A DNA stretch of 64,000 nt from Bradyrhizobium macuxiense (GTDB lineage Bacteria; Pseudomonadota; Alphaproteobacteria; Rhizobiales; Xanthobacteraceae). Every line of letters begins with the position of its first letter. The stretch's first letter is position 1. The notes under the pieces are model-generated. The model was not told where the DNA came from. It ran no database searches and worked only from the letters and a program-made list of their open reading frames with translations. Location of the stretch: contig NZ_VITY01000007.1 in NCBI RefSeq assembly GCF_007993935.1, forward strand, positions 372,001-436,000, in the 5' to 3' direction. The position numbers and the translations under genes are program-made. Below are positions 1 to 9,407 of the stretch, one piece after another.

Positions 1-1187
1 GGATCCGGCCTGAGATCAGGTTGTCTGCATTTCATCCAGATGATCGCGATCACCGCTGCGCACATGAACGGACCAACCGGCACGAGCACGAACGGGAAAG
101 CGTAGCCTAGTACGACGATGACGCTGAGACCGATACGGATGGCTCGCCGATTGACGACCGGCGAGCCCTGGTCGAGGTCAGCCTTCATCAGGAAGACCAG
201 CGCCATCGCCAGGATCGGAAGATCGTAGATGACGAAGTAGGGAGACATCAGCGGCGTTGCCGCAAGCAGGCTGGCCGCTTGAAGGGCGAAGCTGACGTTG
301 CGGCGCCATAGCACGACCACCCAGACCAGCGCGGCTGCCGCGACGGCCATATGGAGCGACCAAGCCAGTCCGTAACCAAGGCCGGCAACCCGCAGCAGGC
401 CATAAACACTCGACAGATTATACCAGGCGACCCCTCCACCAGCCTGAAGCCGCGTCGAAACAGTCGTTGCCCCTTCGACGAATGCCTTGAACGTATCCCA
501 GCCGAAGCTCGCTCCGGTGAGCAGCATGAGAGCCAGCGTTGCCAAAGCTGCGCTGATGATGACGTTCCAACGCTTGGTCGCGATCAACACGAAGGGAAGA
601 AGAACACCGAATTGAGGTTTGAAGACGAGCAGCGCGATCAGGAAGCCACTGAGGAGCGGGCGCCTGTCCAGCGTCAGCAGGATGCCGCCGAGCAACGCTG
701 AGGCAAGCAGCCCGGTTTGGCCGTGAAACACATCGTAGAAGACCGGCGGGGTCGCGAGTGCCAGCAGCAGGGCGCCCGGGCGTGGCCGGATGGCATAGAT
801 GACAAGGAGCCAGCAAGACAGCTTTGCCGCGCTCCAAACCCAGAACGCGGTCGGAAACGGCAGCAGCGCAAAGGGCGCCAGGACCAGGAGAAACACTGGC
901 GGATAAAAGAACGGCAGTGGAATCTGATCGTAGGGATAGCGGAGTTGATCGATCGGCGGCATCCGAAGGAGAAGCTGCTGATGCAGTTGCTCCCAGTCGT
1001 AAGCAGCGGCCGCGTGGCCATCGAGCGCCAACGTGCCCGCGCCCCAAAAACATGAAAAATCGAACCCGGGGCCCTCGCCGTTACCACTGACGAATGGCAA
1101 GACCGCAAAAGCGATCAGGAGAGCACAGACAATTGCCTGCGCCGGGTCGTCTCCTGCAAAAGCATTCCGGCGTGCGACTTCGTTCAT
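1..1187 (-). CDS. GT87/DUF2029-family polytopic membrane glycosyltransferase (3' end outside window)
   Basis: Reading minus from an ATG at 1187, one uninterrupted frame runs off the left edge (395 codons, no stop). The product is a multi-span hydrophobic protein. After an N-terminal membrane segment it carries FDFSCFWGAG, then AAAYDWEQ, the acidic-aromatic loop arrangement of DUF2029/GT87 polyprenol-phosphate-mannose-dependent mannosyltransferases. Later helices include LLALATPPVFYDVFHGQTG, also typical of the family. Known members act in the cytoplasmic membrane on glycolipids or polysaccharides; the substrate here is unknown. The last visible residues are basic and probably near the true C-terminus. 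Short ORFs seen in other frames here are shadows, so there is no frameshift. Confidence 0.75.
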   Translation of the reverse strand, partial: MNEVARRNAFAGDDPAQAIVCALLIAFAVLPFVSGNGEGPGFDFSCFWGAGTLALDGHAAAAYDWEQLHQQLLLRMPPIDQLRYPYDQIPLPFFYPPVFLLVLAPFALLPFPTAFWVWSAAKLSCWLLVIYAIRPRPGALLLALATPPVFYDVFHGQTGLLASALLGGILLTLDRRPLLSGFLIALLVFKPQFGVLLPFVLIATKRWNVIISAALATLALMLLTGASFGWDTFKAFVEGATTVSTRLQAGGGVAWYNLSSVYGLLRVAGLGYGLAWSLHMAVAAAALVWVVVLWRRNVSFALQAASLLAATPLMSPYFVIYDLPILAMALVFLMKADLDQGSPVVNRRAIRIGLSVIVVLGYAFPFVLVPVGPFMCAAVIAIIWMKCRQPDLRPD

Positions 1188-1510
1188 AACTTTGGTTTGA
1201 AAAGAGCTTAAATCAATCAATAGTCGAATTTATCATTGCGTTTCCGGGCCAGGCAAGGCCGGGCATTCCCGGGCTCATTCGGAGAGTTAATTCTGCATCT
1301 GAGGTCAGCATGATCGGCCGCTCGGCAATCGGGCGAGCGCTCGCCGTTCGCGGCGAGTGAATGTGGAACCAGGCGCCTACGCCGCGCCCCGAAAATGCAG
1401 TCGATGGGTTTACGTTAACAGCTCCTTAACGTCGCCCGATCCAAGATCGGGGCGCGTGGGCGAGGGCGCTTCGCGCTGGTATGGCTGAGGTCCCGAGAAG
1501 ACGTTTCGAG
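1188..1510. other. intergenic region, divergent promoters
   Basis: 323 bp between two divergently read genes. The only element I can support is the CtrA-type box at 1415-1430; the rest shows no gene or hairpin terminator. Confidence 0.5.
1415..1430 (+). promoter_or_regulatory. CtrA box (TTAA-N7-TTAAC)
   Basis: TTAACAGCTCCTTAAC matches the alphaproteobacterial CtrA consensus exactly (TTAA, 7-base gap, TTAAC). It lies 96 bp before the preferred start of the large TPR protein. The same motif occurs before flgB at 15153. Binding is inferred, not shown. Confidence 0.65.
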
Positions 1511-4500
1511 ATGGCGCGAACGGCTGCCGCTGGAACATGGTCGCTAGGCCGCGCCTGGGCGCGGACCGCGCGCCTGTGCCTGCTCGCCATCGGCCTTGCC
1601 CTTACGACCCTCACATTCTCGACTGCGGCACATGCCGACGACCCGGTGCCGGGCGAGGCGACGTTCTCGGCAGCGAACGGCTATGCAAGGCTGGTGCTGA
1701 AGCTGAAGGAGGATGTCGAGTCGGAGGTCACGACCGCCGGCTCGATCATCGTGATCCGCTTCAAGCGTCCGGTCGATATCCCCGTCGAGAAACTGTCGGA
1801 TGCGGTGCCCGACTATGTCGGCGCCGCCCGCCGCGATCCGGACGGCTCGGCGATCCGCCTGTCGCTGGCGCGCCGCGTCACCGTCAACACCATGACCGCC
1901 GGCGAGCGCATCTTCGTCGACTTCCTGCCCGACGGCTGGACCGGCCCGCCGCCGTCGCTGCCGCAGGACGTGATCCGCGAACTGGCGGAGCGCGCTCGCG
2001 CCGCCGAGCGGCTGCTGCGCATCCAGCGCGCCGCCGACGCCGCCAGGAAGAAGCCGCCGATCCGCGTTCGCGCACTGGTGCAGCCGACCTTCGTCCGCTT
2101 CGTGTTCGAGGTTCCCGACGGGGTCAGCGTCTCCTCGGTGTTGAACGAGCAGAAGCTGACGCTGTCCTTCAACTCGGTGCTGAGCTTCGACCTTGCCGAT
2201 GCCAAGGTCGCCGCTCCGCCGAACGTCGCGTCGATCAGTTCGCGCGCCGATACGGATACCTCGGCGGTTGATGTGACCTTGATCGGCGATGTCGACGTGC
2301 ATTCGTTCCGCGACGAGAAGAACTACATCGTCGATGTCGCGTTCCAGCAGAACGATCAGCAGCAGGCGGCAAAACCCTCGCTGAGCTCGCTGTTGCCGAC
2401 GACGCCGCGTGGCAAGAAGGGCGCTGCGGCGATGGCGCCGGTGACATCGGAAAGCATCGCGCGGCAGGCCAAGATCGAGATCAAGCCCGATCAACCTAAA
2501 GCGGAGCCTGCCAAATCTGAGCAGGCCACATCCGAGCAGACCAAATCCGAGCCGCCGCAATCCGAGCCGGCCAAGCCCGAGCAGGCCACGACCGAACAAC
2601 CGGCGGCCGCGCCCGCGAAATCCGAACAGCCGAGATCGGAGCTACCCGATCCGGAACTGCCCAAGATCGCGGCCGCACCGGCGGCCGACGTCGAGAACGC
2701 GGTCGCGCCGCGCGAGGGCAGCGCCGGTGCCGCGGCGGAGCCGAACAAGGCGCCCGTCAGCGAGGCGCCGAAGCCTGCGCCCGCCGTCGCAGCCGCGCCG
2801 GCGATGGAGACGCCGAAGCCTGCCGCTGCGCCATCGCCGTCTGCCGAAGCCCGCGCCGGCGCCAAGTCCATCGCCAAGTCCTCGGTCGACGCCCAGCGCG
2901 ACAGCGACGGCCTTCGCGTGACCTTCTCGTTCCCCGGTCCGACGCCGGCAGCACTGTTCCGCCGCGCCGACACGGTGTGGATGGTGTTCGATACGCCCGA
3001 GGCGATCGATGTCGATCCGATCCGCGCCAAGGGCGGCTCGCTGATCGCAGATGTCAGCCGGATCGCGCTGGAGAAGGGGCAGGCGGTGCGCTTCCGCCTC
3101 AACCGGCCGCAGATGCCGTCGCTCGAAAGCGACGACCGTTCGCGCGGCGTGAGCTGGGCGCTGACCTTTGCCGACCGTGTGCAGAAGCCGCCATTGCCGC
3201 TGTCAGTGGTACGCAACATCAGCGAGCCGTCGCTCGCCAATGTCAGCGTGCCGCTCGCCAATGCCGGCCAGCTGCACAAACTGGTTGACCCCGATGCGGG
3301 CGATACGCTCTGGGTCGTGACCGCCCCGCCGCCGACCCGCGGCATCATCAAGCGGCAGGATTTCGTCGAGCTCTCGCTGCTGGAATCGATCCACGGCGTC
3401 GTGGTTCATCCGAACGCCGACGACGTCAAGGCCGAGGTCGGCGCCGACAAGGTGATGCTGGGCCGGCCCGGCGGCCTGACGTTGTCGTCGGCCGATGTCG
3501 CCGCCGAACGCGCGACCGCGGCGGTGAAGCCGCTGTTCGATCCGGATGAATGGCGCAAGAACCAGTCGGAGAATTTCCTCAAGCAGCTCGACGGCCTGAT
3601 TGCGGCGGCTTCGACGGCCAATGCCGAGCAGCTGCCACAGGCGCGGCTCGATCTCGCCGAGTTCTTCATGGCGCGCGGCATGTACCAGGAAGCCCATGGT
3701 GTCGCCAACCTGATCCTGTCCGAGAGCAAGCGCGGCAGCGAGACGGCGTCCGTGGTGATGGTGCACGCGGTCGCCAGCATCCTGATCGGCCACCCCGAAC
3801 GCGGCATGAAGGATCTCGCCAATCCCGTGATCGGCAACGGCTACGATTCCCAATTGTGGAAGGGACTGGCCTTCGCCCGCGAAGGCAAATGGGCCGAGGC
3901 GCGCGAAAAATTCAAGAACGCCGAATTCGCGGTCGCGACGCTGCCGCCCGACCTGCAGCGCATCGTCACCATGGATTCGATGAAGGCCTCGCTCGAGGTC
4001 AAGGATTATGCCGGCGCCGCGCGGCGCAAGAGCGATCTCGACGTGGTCGGCGTTCCCGACGCGCTCAAGCCCGCGGTCGCGGTGCTGCGCGGCCGGCTCG
4101 CCGAAGCGCTCGGCCAGGAGAAGGATGCGCTCGACGCCTACCGTTTCGCCGCCAATTCGGCCGACCGCCAGGCCGCCGCCGAAGGTAGGCTGCTCGAGAC
4201 GCTGCTCAAGCAGAAGCGCGGCGAGATCGGCCGCGACGATGTGCTGAAGGAGCTCGAGCTGTTGTCGATGCTGTGGCGCGGCGACAATATCGAGCTGAAG
4301 ACACTCTATGTGCTGTCGAAGATCTATGCCGAGACCGCGCGCTACGCCGACGCCTTCGCGGTGACGCGTGCCGCGACCCGGCTGCAGCCGAACGCACCGG
4401 AATCGCGCCAGGCCCAGGATGCCGCCTCGGCACTGTTCGTGCAGCTTTATCTCGGCCCGAAAGGCGACGAGTTGGCGCCGATCGATGCGCTCGGCACCTT

Positions 4501-5341
4501 CTACGAATATCGCGAACTGACGCCGATCGGCCGCCGCGGCGACGAGATGATCCGCCGGCTCGCCGACCGCCTCGTCGGCGTCGATCTGCTCGACCAGGCC
4601 GCCGACCTCCTGCAGTACCAGGTCGACAAGCGGCTGGAAGGCGCGGCGCGCGCCCAGGTCGCCGCGCGGCTTGCGATGGTCTATCTGATGAACCGCAAGC
4701 CCGACCGCGCCATCGGCGCGCTGCGCTCGACCCGGATCGCGGATCTTTCCGGCGAACTGCGCCAGCAGCGGCTGCTGCTCGAGGCGCGCGCGCAGAGCGA
4801 CGTCGGGCGGCATGACCTTGCGCTCGACATCATCTCGAACATCACCGGCCGCGAGGCGATCCGGCTGCGTTCGGATATCTACTGGGCGTCGCGGCACTGG
4901 CGCGAGGCATCCGAGCAGATCGAGCTGTACTACGGCGACCGCTGGCGCGACTTCACCCCGCTCAATCCGAGCGAGAAGGCCGACGTCATCCGCGCGGTGG
5001 TCGGCTACGCGCTCGCCGAGGACGCCATCGGGCTGTCCCGGTTCCGCGAAAAATACGCGCCGCTGATGTCCGGCGATGCCGACAAGCTGGCGTTCGATTC
5101 GGCCAGCAAGCCGGTCGCGACTTCGAGCGCCGAGTTCGCCCAGATCGCGCGGATGGCCGCCAGCGTCGACACGCTCGACGGCTTCATCCGCGAGATGAAG
5201 ACCCGCTTCCCCGACGCCACCGCCCGCGCGCCGCTGCCCGATCCGGTGTCGACCGGATCGGTGCCCGACATGCCGAAGGCCGCACCGGTGAGCGCGCTGC
5301 CGGCGATCAAGGGCGAGCGCCGCGCCAGCGCCGCTCAGTAG
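1511..5341 (+). CDS. large exported TPR/AMIN-like protein, possible CtrA-regulon member
   Basis: 1276 residues from ATG 1511. An in-frame ATG at 1481 would add ten residues before the signal peptide, so 1511 is preferred. A signal peptide (basic start, LCLLAIGLALTTLTF core, AHA cleavage) is followed by beta-rich segments at about 45-280 and again at about 450-600, AMIN-like in alternating pattern. Between them is a low-complexity linker at about 310-450 made of Lys-Ser-Glu-Pro/Gln repeats. The C-terminal half (about 690-1200) is helical with degenerate TPR units. This suggests a periplasmic scaffold. No enzyme motif is visible. The CtrA box and nearby flagellar/cckA genes suggest a cell-cycle, envelope or motility role; function unproven. 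Confidence 0.85.
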   Translation: MARTAAAGTWSLGRAWARTARLCLLAIGLALTTLTFSTAAHADDPVPGEATFSAANGYARLVLKLKEDVESEVTTAGSIIVIRFKRPVDIPVEKLSDAVPDYVGAARRDPDGSAIRLSLARRVTVNTMTAGERIFVDFLPDGWTGPPPSLPQDVIRELAERARAAERLLRIQRAADAARKKPPIRVRALVQPTFVRFVFEVPDGVSVSSVLNEQKLTLSFNSVLSFDLADAKVAAPPNVASISSRADTDTSAVDVTLIGDVDVHSFRDEKNYIVDVAFQQNDQQQAAKPSLSSLLPTTPRGKKGAAAMAPVTSESIARQAKIEIKPDQPKAEPAKSEQATSEQTKSEPPQSEPAKPEQATTEQPAAAPAKSEQPRSELPDPELPKIAAAPAADVENAVAPREGSAGAAAEPNKAPVSEAPKPAPAVAAAPAMETPKPAAAPSPSAEARAGAKSIAKSSVDAQRDSDGLRVTFSFPGPTPAALFRRADTVWMVFDTPEAIDVDPIRAKGGSLIADVSRIALEKGQAVRFRLNRPQMPSLESDDRSRGVSWALTFADRVQKPPLPLSVVRNISEPSLANVSVPLANAGQLHKLVDPDAGDTLWVVTAPPPTRGIIKRQDFVELSLLESIHGVVVHPNADDVKAEVGADKVMLGRPGGLTLSSADVAAERATAAVKPLFDPDEWRKNQSENFLKQLDGLIAAASTANAEQLPQARLDLAEFFMARGMYQEAHGVANLILSESKRGSETASVVMVHAVASILIGHPERGMKDLANPVIGNGYDSQLWKGLAFAREGKWAEAREKFKNAEFAVATLPPDLQRIVTMDSMKASLEVKDYAGAARRKSDLDVVGVPDALKPAVAVLRGRLAEALGQEKDALDAYRFAANSADRQAAAEGRLLETLLKQKRGEIGRDDVLKELELLSMLWRGDNIELKTLYVLSKIYAETARYADAFAVTRAATRLQPNAPESRQAQDAASALFVQLYLGPKGDELAPIDALGTFYEYRELTPIGRRGDEMIRRLADRLVGVDLLDQAADLLQYQVDKRLEGAARAQVAARLAMVYLMNRKPDRAIGALRSTRIADLSGELRQQRLLLEARAQSDVGRHDLALDIISNITGREAIRLRSDIYWASRHWREASEQIELYYGDRWRDFTPLNPSEKADVIRAVVGYALAEDAIGLSRFREKYAPLMSGDADKLAFDSASKPVATSSAEFAQIARMAASVDTLDGFIREMKTRFPDATARAPLPDPVSTGSVPDMPKAAPVSALPAIKGERRASAAQ

Positions 5342-5352
5342 CCGCGCCAGCT

Positions 5353-6198
5353 TTACGGTCCGGGCGTCACCCACGCGGTCGAAATGATCCCCTTGTCGTC
5401 AAGCGCGATGCGCCAGTGTGCGGCGCCGTTCGCGTGCCTGACGCTATAGACGTCCTCGCCTTGCTCGCCGACACCGAGAAAGCGGATCGACTGGATGTTG
5501 CCCAGGTCCGCGAGGGGCTGAAGCCACTGCATCTGCTTGCGGGTGGCCGCCGCTAACGCCGGGCTCATCTCGTTGTAGTCGGGATTCCCCGACGCGATCC
5601 CATCGATCAGACGATGAAGCGCAGCCTCGGTTCCAGGACTGGCCGACTGGTTCTTGACGCGCTCCGCCGTCTGATCGGCGATCTCCGTTGCCGTCGCGGC
5701 GTCGATACGCGGCATCGGAATATCGCTGCCGTTCTGATGCAGAACCAGCGAGGTGGCGCGTCCGTCCGGTCCGACCACGAAACTGACCTGGGCATCGACA
5801 ATCTTGGCGAAGAATTCTGTTGCGCTCTCCGCAAAGAACCGCACCGAGCGCTGTCCGGTGAGCTGCATCACCAGATGATGTCCATCGGGCGTCACCGTGA
5901 ACACGGCGCGATCGTTGAGCTGGTAGAATCCGGAATAATGATCGAGCGCGGCTGGATCGACGGCGATCTCCTGCCGCGCCGTGATCGGTGGTGATTCCGC
6001 AGCGGGCTCTGCAGCCCGGGCCGACATGCTTGCCGGCCCGGCGACCTGGATTCGTGCCGCCAGCGTGTTCCAGTCGCGTTGACCGAACAGCCTGGCGATC
6101 AGCTCCAGGCAGTCGCTTTGGGTGAGGGGGATCGACTTGGCGCCGAGCGCTTCGCGCAGCGTCTGCGCCATGGCCTTGGCATCACGGAAGTCGCGCAT
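5353..6198 (-). CDS. glyoxalase-related N-terminal domain protein with DUF3471-like region
   Basis: 281 residues, no signal peptide. Residues 1-50 (MRDFRDAKAMAQTL start, LARLFGQRDWNTLAARI-like end) match the short helical domain found at the N-terminus of many alphaproteobacterial glyoxalase-related proteins. The middle (about 80-165) reads YSGFYQLNDRAVFTVT and LVLHQNG, the strand pattern of DUF3471/beta-lactamase-associated domains. The C-terminal third is helical then beta and ends in WVTPGP. Convergent with the TPR gene, 11 bp apart. No catalytic motif is seen; function unknown. Confidence 0.75.
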   Translation of the reverse strand: MRDFRDAKAMAQTLREALGAKSIPLTQSDCLELIARLFGQRDWNTLAARIQVAGPASMSARAAEPAAESPPITARQEIAVDPAALDHYSGFYQLNDRAVFTVTPDGHHLVMQLTGQRSVRFFAESATEFFAKIVDAQVSFVVGPDGRATSLVLHQNGSDIPMPRIDAATATEIADQTAERVKNQSASPGTEAALHRLIDGIASGNPDYNEMSPALAAATRKQMQWLQPLADLGNIQSIRFLGVGEQGEDVYSVRHANGAAHWRIALDDKGIISTAWVTPGP

Positions 6199-6469
6199 GG
6201 AATGGTCCTTTGCATCGACGAACGGAAAGCGTCAGGGGCTTGCGTTGCTGACCCGTTCGCGCGGGCAAAGGAAGCCTGAACCATGGCTTGATACGTTCAC
6301 CGTCCCCGGGCGGGGTGCAAGCGGCGGGTGGTATCGACCCGAGCTGAATGTTCACCGCAGACCCGCAATTTGTCAATTGCAACAGCCCGTGATCGCCTGC
6401 GTCCTCTCGACATCCTGCCGTCAAATCGGCAACCATGGCCGAAGTTGCCAGCCGGGAGGACGCCGTCAC

Positions 6470-6709
6470 ATGAGCAAGCCGATCAAGACCGAAGCCGAAC
6501 TCATCGCGATGGCGCGGGCCGAACTGAAGGTACATGCCGATTGCCCCGACGGCATGGATATCTCGGTGCTGCGCGACGGCGACAGCTGGGAATTCCGCGC
6601 CAGCGCCAATGAGGCGACGGCGGCAAGGCCCGGCTACCCCGAATGCGTCGCGATGCTGGTGCAGATCGGCGACCACCTCAGCAAGCAGTATGACGTGAAG
6701 GCCGACTAG
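6470..6709 (+). CDS. small conserved hypothetical protein (79 aa)
   Basis: ATG 6470 is preceded by GGAGGA at 6456-6461, which decides this start over a much longer upstream reading frame. The product is acidic, cytosolic and compact, with an alpha-beta pattern (ISVLRDGDSWEF strand region, then a C-terminal helix MLVQIGDHLSKQY). Coding bias matches neighbouring genes. I do not recognise a family. Stands alone between a minus-strand gene and a phosphatase. Confidence 0.75.
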   Translation: MSKPIKTEAELIAMARAELKVHADCPDGMDISVLRDGDSWEFRASANEATAARPGYPECVAMLVQIGDHLSKQYDVKAD

Positions 6710-6865
6710 CGCCTGAATGCCCGCGGCCGCTTACCCCAGGGGCGGCACGCAGGCGGACATGCCAATGTTGATGCGATGCGCCACAGGCGACGTTCCCGAC
6801 CTCGATTGTTCAACCGAATTCATGCTATCGCTTAGAGCCCTGTTGAACCTAAGCATTCCCGACCA

Positions 6866-7459
6866 ATGCTTGCAGTCTTGCGCAGCCGGAAAGCAATGCT
6901 CCTCCTCGCTTTGGCGGGTTCGCTGGCGATCTCGGCCGGACAAGCCTTTGGCGATGACGAACAGGTCTGGGCGGCATTGAAGCGAGGCGGCATGGTTGTC
7001 CTGCTGCGCCACACCCACGTCGACATGCGAGAAGGAATAGGGCACCTCGCGCCCGGAAACTGCGCCGAGGAAGTGAACCTTTCCTCCCGCGGCGTCGAGC
7101 AGGCCAAGCGGATCGGCGAGGCGTTCCGTGCGCGCGGCATTGCAGTCGGAGAGGTCCGGACCAGCCCTTATTGCCGTTGCATCGACACCGGCAAGCTTGC
7201 GTTCGGTCGCGCGATGCCTGTCCAATATCTGATGCCGCCAGGCGTCTTGTCCGAGAGCCAGGCGACGTCGAATGAGGAGCGGGTCTTGCAAGACATCCAT
7301 GAGTACCGGTCTTCCGCGAACCTGGTGATGATCACCCACGATCTCAACATTTCGAACATCGTTCTTGAACCATCGATCGCCATGGGGGATTTCTTTGTTC
7401 TTCAGCCCAATGGGACGAATTTCGATGTCATCGGCAGCATTCAAATGGGCGGCAAGTAA
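6866..7459 (+). CDS. exported histidine phosphatase family protein
   Basis: 197 residues with an N-terminal signal peptide (LLLALAGSLAISAGQAFG). VVLLRHTHVD carries the phospho-accepting His of the histidine phosphatase superfamily in an RHT rather than RHG context. VRTSPYCRCIDTGKLAFG is the second arginine motif, and LVMITHDLNISNI holds the second catalytic His. All expected residues are present, so it is probably an active periplasmic phosphatase; the substrate is unknown. Shorter start at Met11 is possible. Confidence 0.8.
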   Translation: MLAVLRSRKAMLLLALAGSLAISAGQAFGDDEQVWAALKRGGMVVLLRHTHVDMREGIGHLAPGNCAEEVNLSSRGVEQAKRIGEAFRARGIAVGEVRTSPYCRCIDTGKLAFGRAMPVQYLMPPGVLSESQATSNEERVLQDIHEYRSSANLVMITHDLNISNIVLEPSIAMGDFFVLQPNGTNFDVIGSIQMGGK

Positions 7460-7507
7460 GAGATCGATCTCAGTGTTGACCAGGATGCCTCCAGCGAAAG
7501 AGTCGTA

Positions 7508-8455
7508 ATGGACCGCATCGACGCCATGAAGGTCTTCGTCGCAGCGGTCGACGAGGGCAGCCTTGCGGGCGCGGGGCGGAAGCTGCGGCGCTCGCCGGCG
7601 GCGGTCAGCCGGGCGATCGCGTTCCTTGAGCATCATGTCGGCGCCGAGCTGCTTCATCGCACCACGCGGTCGCTGAAGCTGAGCGATGCCGGCGAGCGCT
7701 ACGCATTGGCGTGCCGGCGCATCCTCACCGAGCTTGAAGAGGCCGAGATCTCGGCCGGCGGTGAGCGGGCCGCGCCGCGCGGCACGCTGACCATCACCGC
7801 GCCCATTGTCGTGGGCGAGGACGTGCTGCGGCCGGTGCTCGACGCCTTCATGACGGAATTTCCGGCGGTAACCGTGCGGCTCGTGATGCTCGATCGCACC
7901 GTCAATCTGATCGACGAGGGCATCGACGTTGCGCTGCGCATCGCGCATCTCGCCGATTCCAATTTCGTCGCCATCAAGCTCGGCGAGGTGCGCCGCGTGG
8001 TGGCGGCCTCGCCGGGCTATCTCGCGCAGCATCCGGTGATCCGCGAGCCGGCCGATCTGGCGAAACAGCAGATCATCGCGATGACGCATTTCGGGCTGGA
8101 CTCCTGGAGCTTTCCGCCGGCCGCGAAGTCGAAGATCGCGCGCGCGGTCCAGTTCACGCCACGGCTGGTCGTCAACACGGTGCGGGCGGCGGTTGCCTCG
8201 GCCGGCGAGGGCTACGGCGTCACCCGGCTGTTCTCGTATCATATCGCCGAGGAAATCCGCGACGGACGGCTGCAGATCCTGCTCGCCGGTGACGAACCCC
8301 CGCCGCTGCCGGTGCATCTCCTGGCGCCGCAGGGCCGCTTCGACGTGCCGAAGGTGCGCGCCTTCGTCGATTTCGCCGGCCCGCGGCTGAAACGCTATTT
8401 CGAGCGGCTGTCGCGCGAGGCCAGCAAGGCCAATGCCAAAGCGCGACGAAGCTGA
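7508..8455 (+). CDS. LysR-family transcriptional regulator
   Basis: 315 residues. Residues 1-60 form the winged helix-turn-helix (MDRIDAMKVFVAAVDEGSL, then AAVSRAIAFLEHHVG and LHRTTRSLKLSDAG). From about residue 90 follows the type 2 periplasmic-binding-protein-like effector domain. Belongs to the AaeR/DhcR-like group by its start. Lies 226 bp upstream of an SDR/tautomerase pair in the same orientation, separated by a dispersed repeat, so it may or may not control them. Short Lys/Arg-rich tail. Confidence 0.88.
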   Translation: MDRIDAMKVFVAAVDEGSLAGAGRKLRRSPAAVSRAIAFLEHHVGAELLHRTTRSLKLSDAGERYALACRRILTELEEAEISAGGERAAPRGTLTITAPIVVGEDVLRPVLDAFMTEFPAVTVRLVMLDRTVNLIDEGIDVALRIAHLADSNFVAIKLGEVRRVVAASPGYLAQHPVIREPADLAKQQIIAMTHFGLDSWSFPPAAKSKIARAVQFTPRLVVNTVRAAVASAGEGYGVTRLFSYHIAEEIRDGRLQILLAGDEPPPLPVHLLAPQGRFDVPKVRAFVDFAGPRLKRYFERLSREASKANAKARRS

Positions 8456-8481
8456 AATCGTCATCGCGGCTTGGTTTCCTG

Positions 8482-8558
8482 CTTGAGCATGATCTCGGTG
8501 CAAACGCTGCGCGTTTGTCGCGCCGGACAACCGCTTCGCACTTTTCCTGGCCATGCTC
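8482..8558. repeat. dispersed intergenic repeat, family D copy 1
   Basis: About 77 bp starting CTTGAGCATGATCTCGG and containing CAAACGC-N4-GCGTTTG and CCGCTTCGCACTTTTCC. The same sequence recurs at 54715-54788 with about 80% identity by eye. Both copies lie directly after a stop codon. Confidence 0.7.
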
Positions 8559-8681
8559 AGTCGTTCGCGCCGCGGAACAGTGTCTGCCGAATAGCGAGCA
8601 TTCGCGCGGAATGCGGATGTATCTAGCTTGCTCTCCATCGAAGCGGCGCTGGGTCGCTTCAGCAACGGATGGAGAGAAATC

Positions 8682-9392
8682 ATGGGTGCAGAGCAGAAAG
8701 TTGCCATCATCACCGGCGCGTCGCAGGGCCTCGGCGAGGCGATCCTGAAGGGCTATCGCGACCGCAACTGGCGTGTCGTCGCCAATTCCCGCAGCATCAA
8801 GCCGTCGTCGGACCCGGACGTTCTGGCTGTGCCGGGCGACATCGGCGATCCCGAAGTTGCCGAGCGCATCGTCAAGCAGGCGCTTGGGCGCTTCGGCCGG
8901 ATCGACACGCTGGTCAACAATGCCGGCATCTTCGTCGCCAAGCCGTTCACCGACCATACCGACCAGGATTACGCCGCGGTGCTGGCGACCAACCTCAACG
9001 GCTTCTTCTACATCACCCGTCGCGTCGCCAAGGAGATGGTGAAGCAGGGATCCGGGCACATCGTGCAGATCACGACCAGCCTCGTCGATCATGCCAACAG
9101 CAACGTACCCTCGGTGCTGGCCTCGCTGACCAAGGGCGGTCTTGCCGCCGCGACCAAGTCGCTCGCGATCGAATACGCCGCAAAGGGCATCCGCGTGAAC
9201 GCGGTGGCGCCGGGCGTGATCAAGACCCCGATGCACGCGCCCGAGACGCACGACTACCTCGCCAAGCTGCATCCGGTCGGGCGCATGGGCGAGATGAAGG
9301 ACATCGCCGATGCCGTGCTGTTCCTCGAAGGCGCGGGCTTCGTCACCGGCGAGATCCTGCACGTCGACGGCGGCCAGAGCGCCGGGCATTAG
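8682..9392 (+). CDS. SDR-family protein lacking the catalytic tyrosine
   Basis: 236 residues from ATG 8682, with GGAGAG 6 bases upstream; a longer in-frame start at 8628 has no such site. The Rossmann motif TGASQGLGEA and NNAG are intact, giving NAD(P) binding. The catalytic Ser (TTS, about residue 143) and Lys remain, but the YxxxK motif reads ASLTK: the tyrosine is alanine. C-terminal GIRVNAVAPGVIKTPM and GEILHVDGG are typical. Either a non-reductase SDR or one with an altered proton relay. Followed 15 bp later by a tautomerase, probably one transcript. Confidence 0.85.
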   Translation: MGAEQKVAIITGASQGLGEAILKGYRDRNWRVVANSRSIKPSSDPDVLAVPGDIGDPEVAERIVKQALGRFGRIDTLVNNAGIFVAKPFTDHTDQDYAAVLATNLNGFFYITRRVAKEMVKQGSGHIVQITTSLVDHANSNVPSVLASLTKGGLAAATKSLAIEYAAKGIRVNAVAPGVIKTPMHAPETHDYLAKLHPVGRMGEMKDIADAVLFLEGAGFVTGEILHVDGGQSAGH

Positions 9393-9407
9393 GGACAGGT
9401 GGGTGTG

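Noticed and set aside
1..6. Window begins with GGATCC (BamHI site)
   Set aside because: Most likely chance or the cut point of the record; no vector sequence follows.
178..1108. Apparent multiple broken minus ORFs suggesting a frameshifted glycosyltransferase
   Set aside because: One continuous frame from ATG 1187 to the window edge encodes a complete GT87-like sequence; there is no frameshift.
2495..2670. Lys-Ser-Glu repeat DNA as a tandem-repeat locus or CRISPR-like array
   Set aside because: Irregular period, in frame within a coding linker, no spacers.
3203..5374. 723-codon open frame on the minus strand opposite the TPR gene
   Set aside because: High-GC shadow of the plus-strand gene; plus strand has signal peptide, TPR pattern and codon bias.
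6731..8713. 660-codon minus frame across phosphatase and LysR genes
   Set aside because: Overlaps two well-supported genes of different families and crosses their intergenic region.
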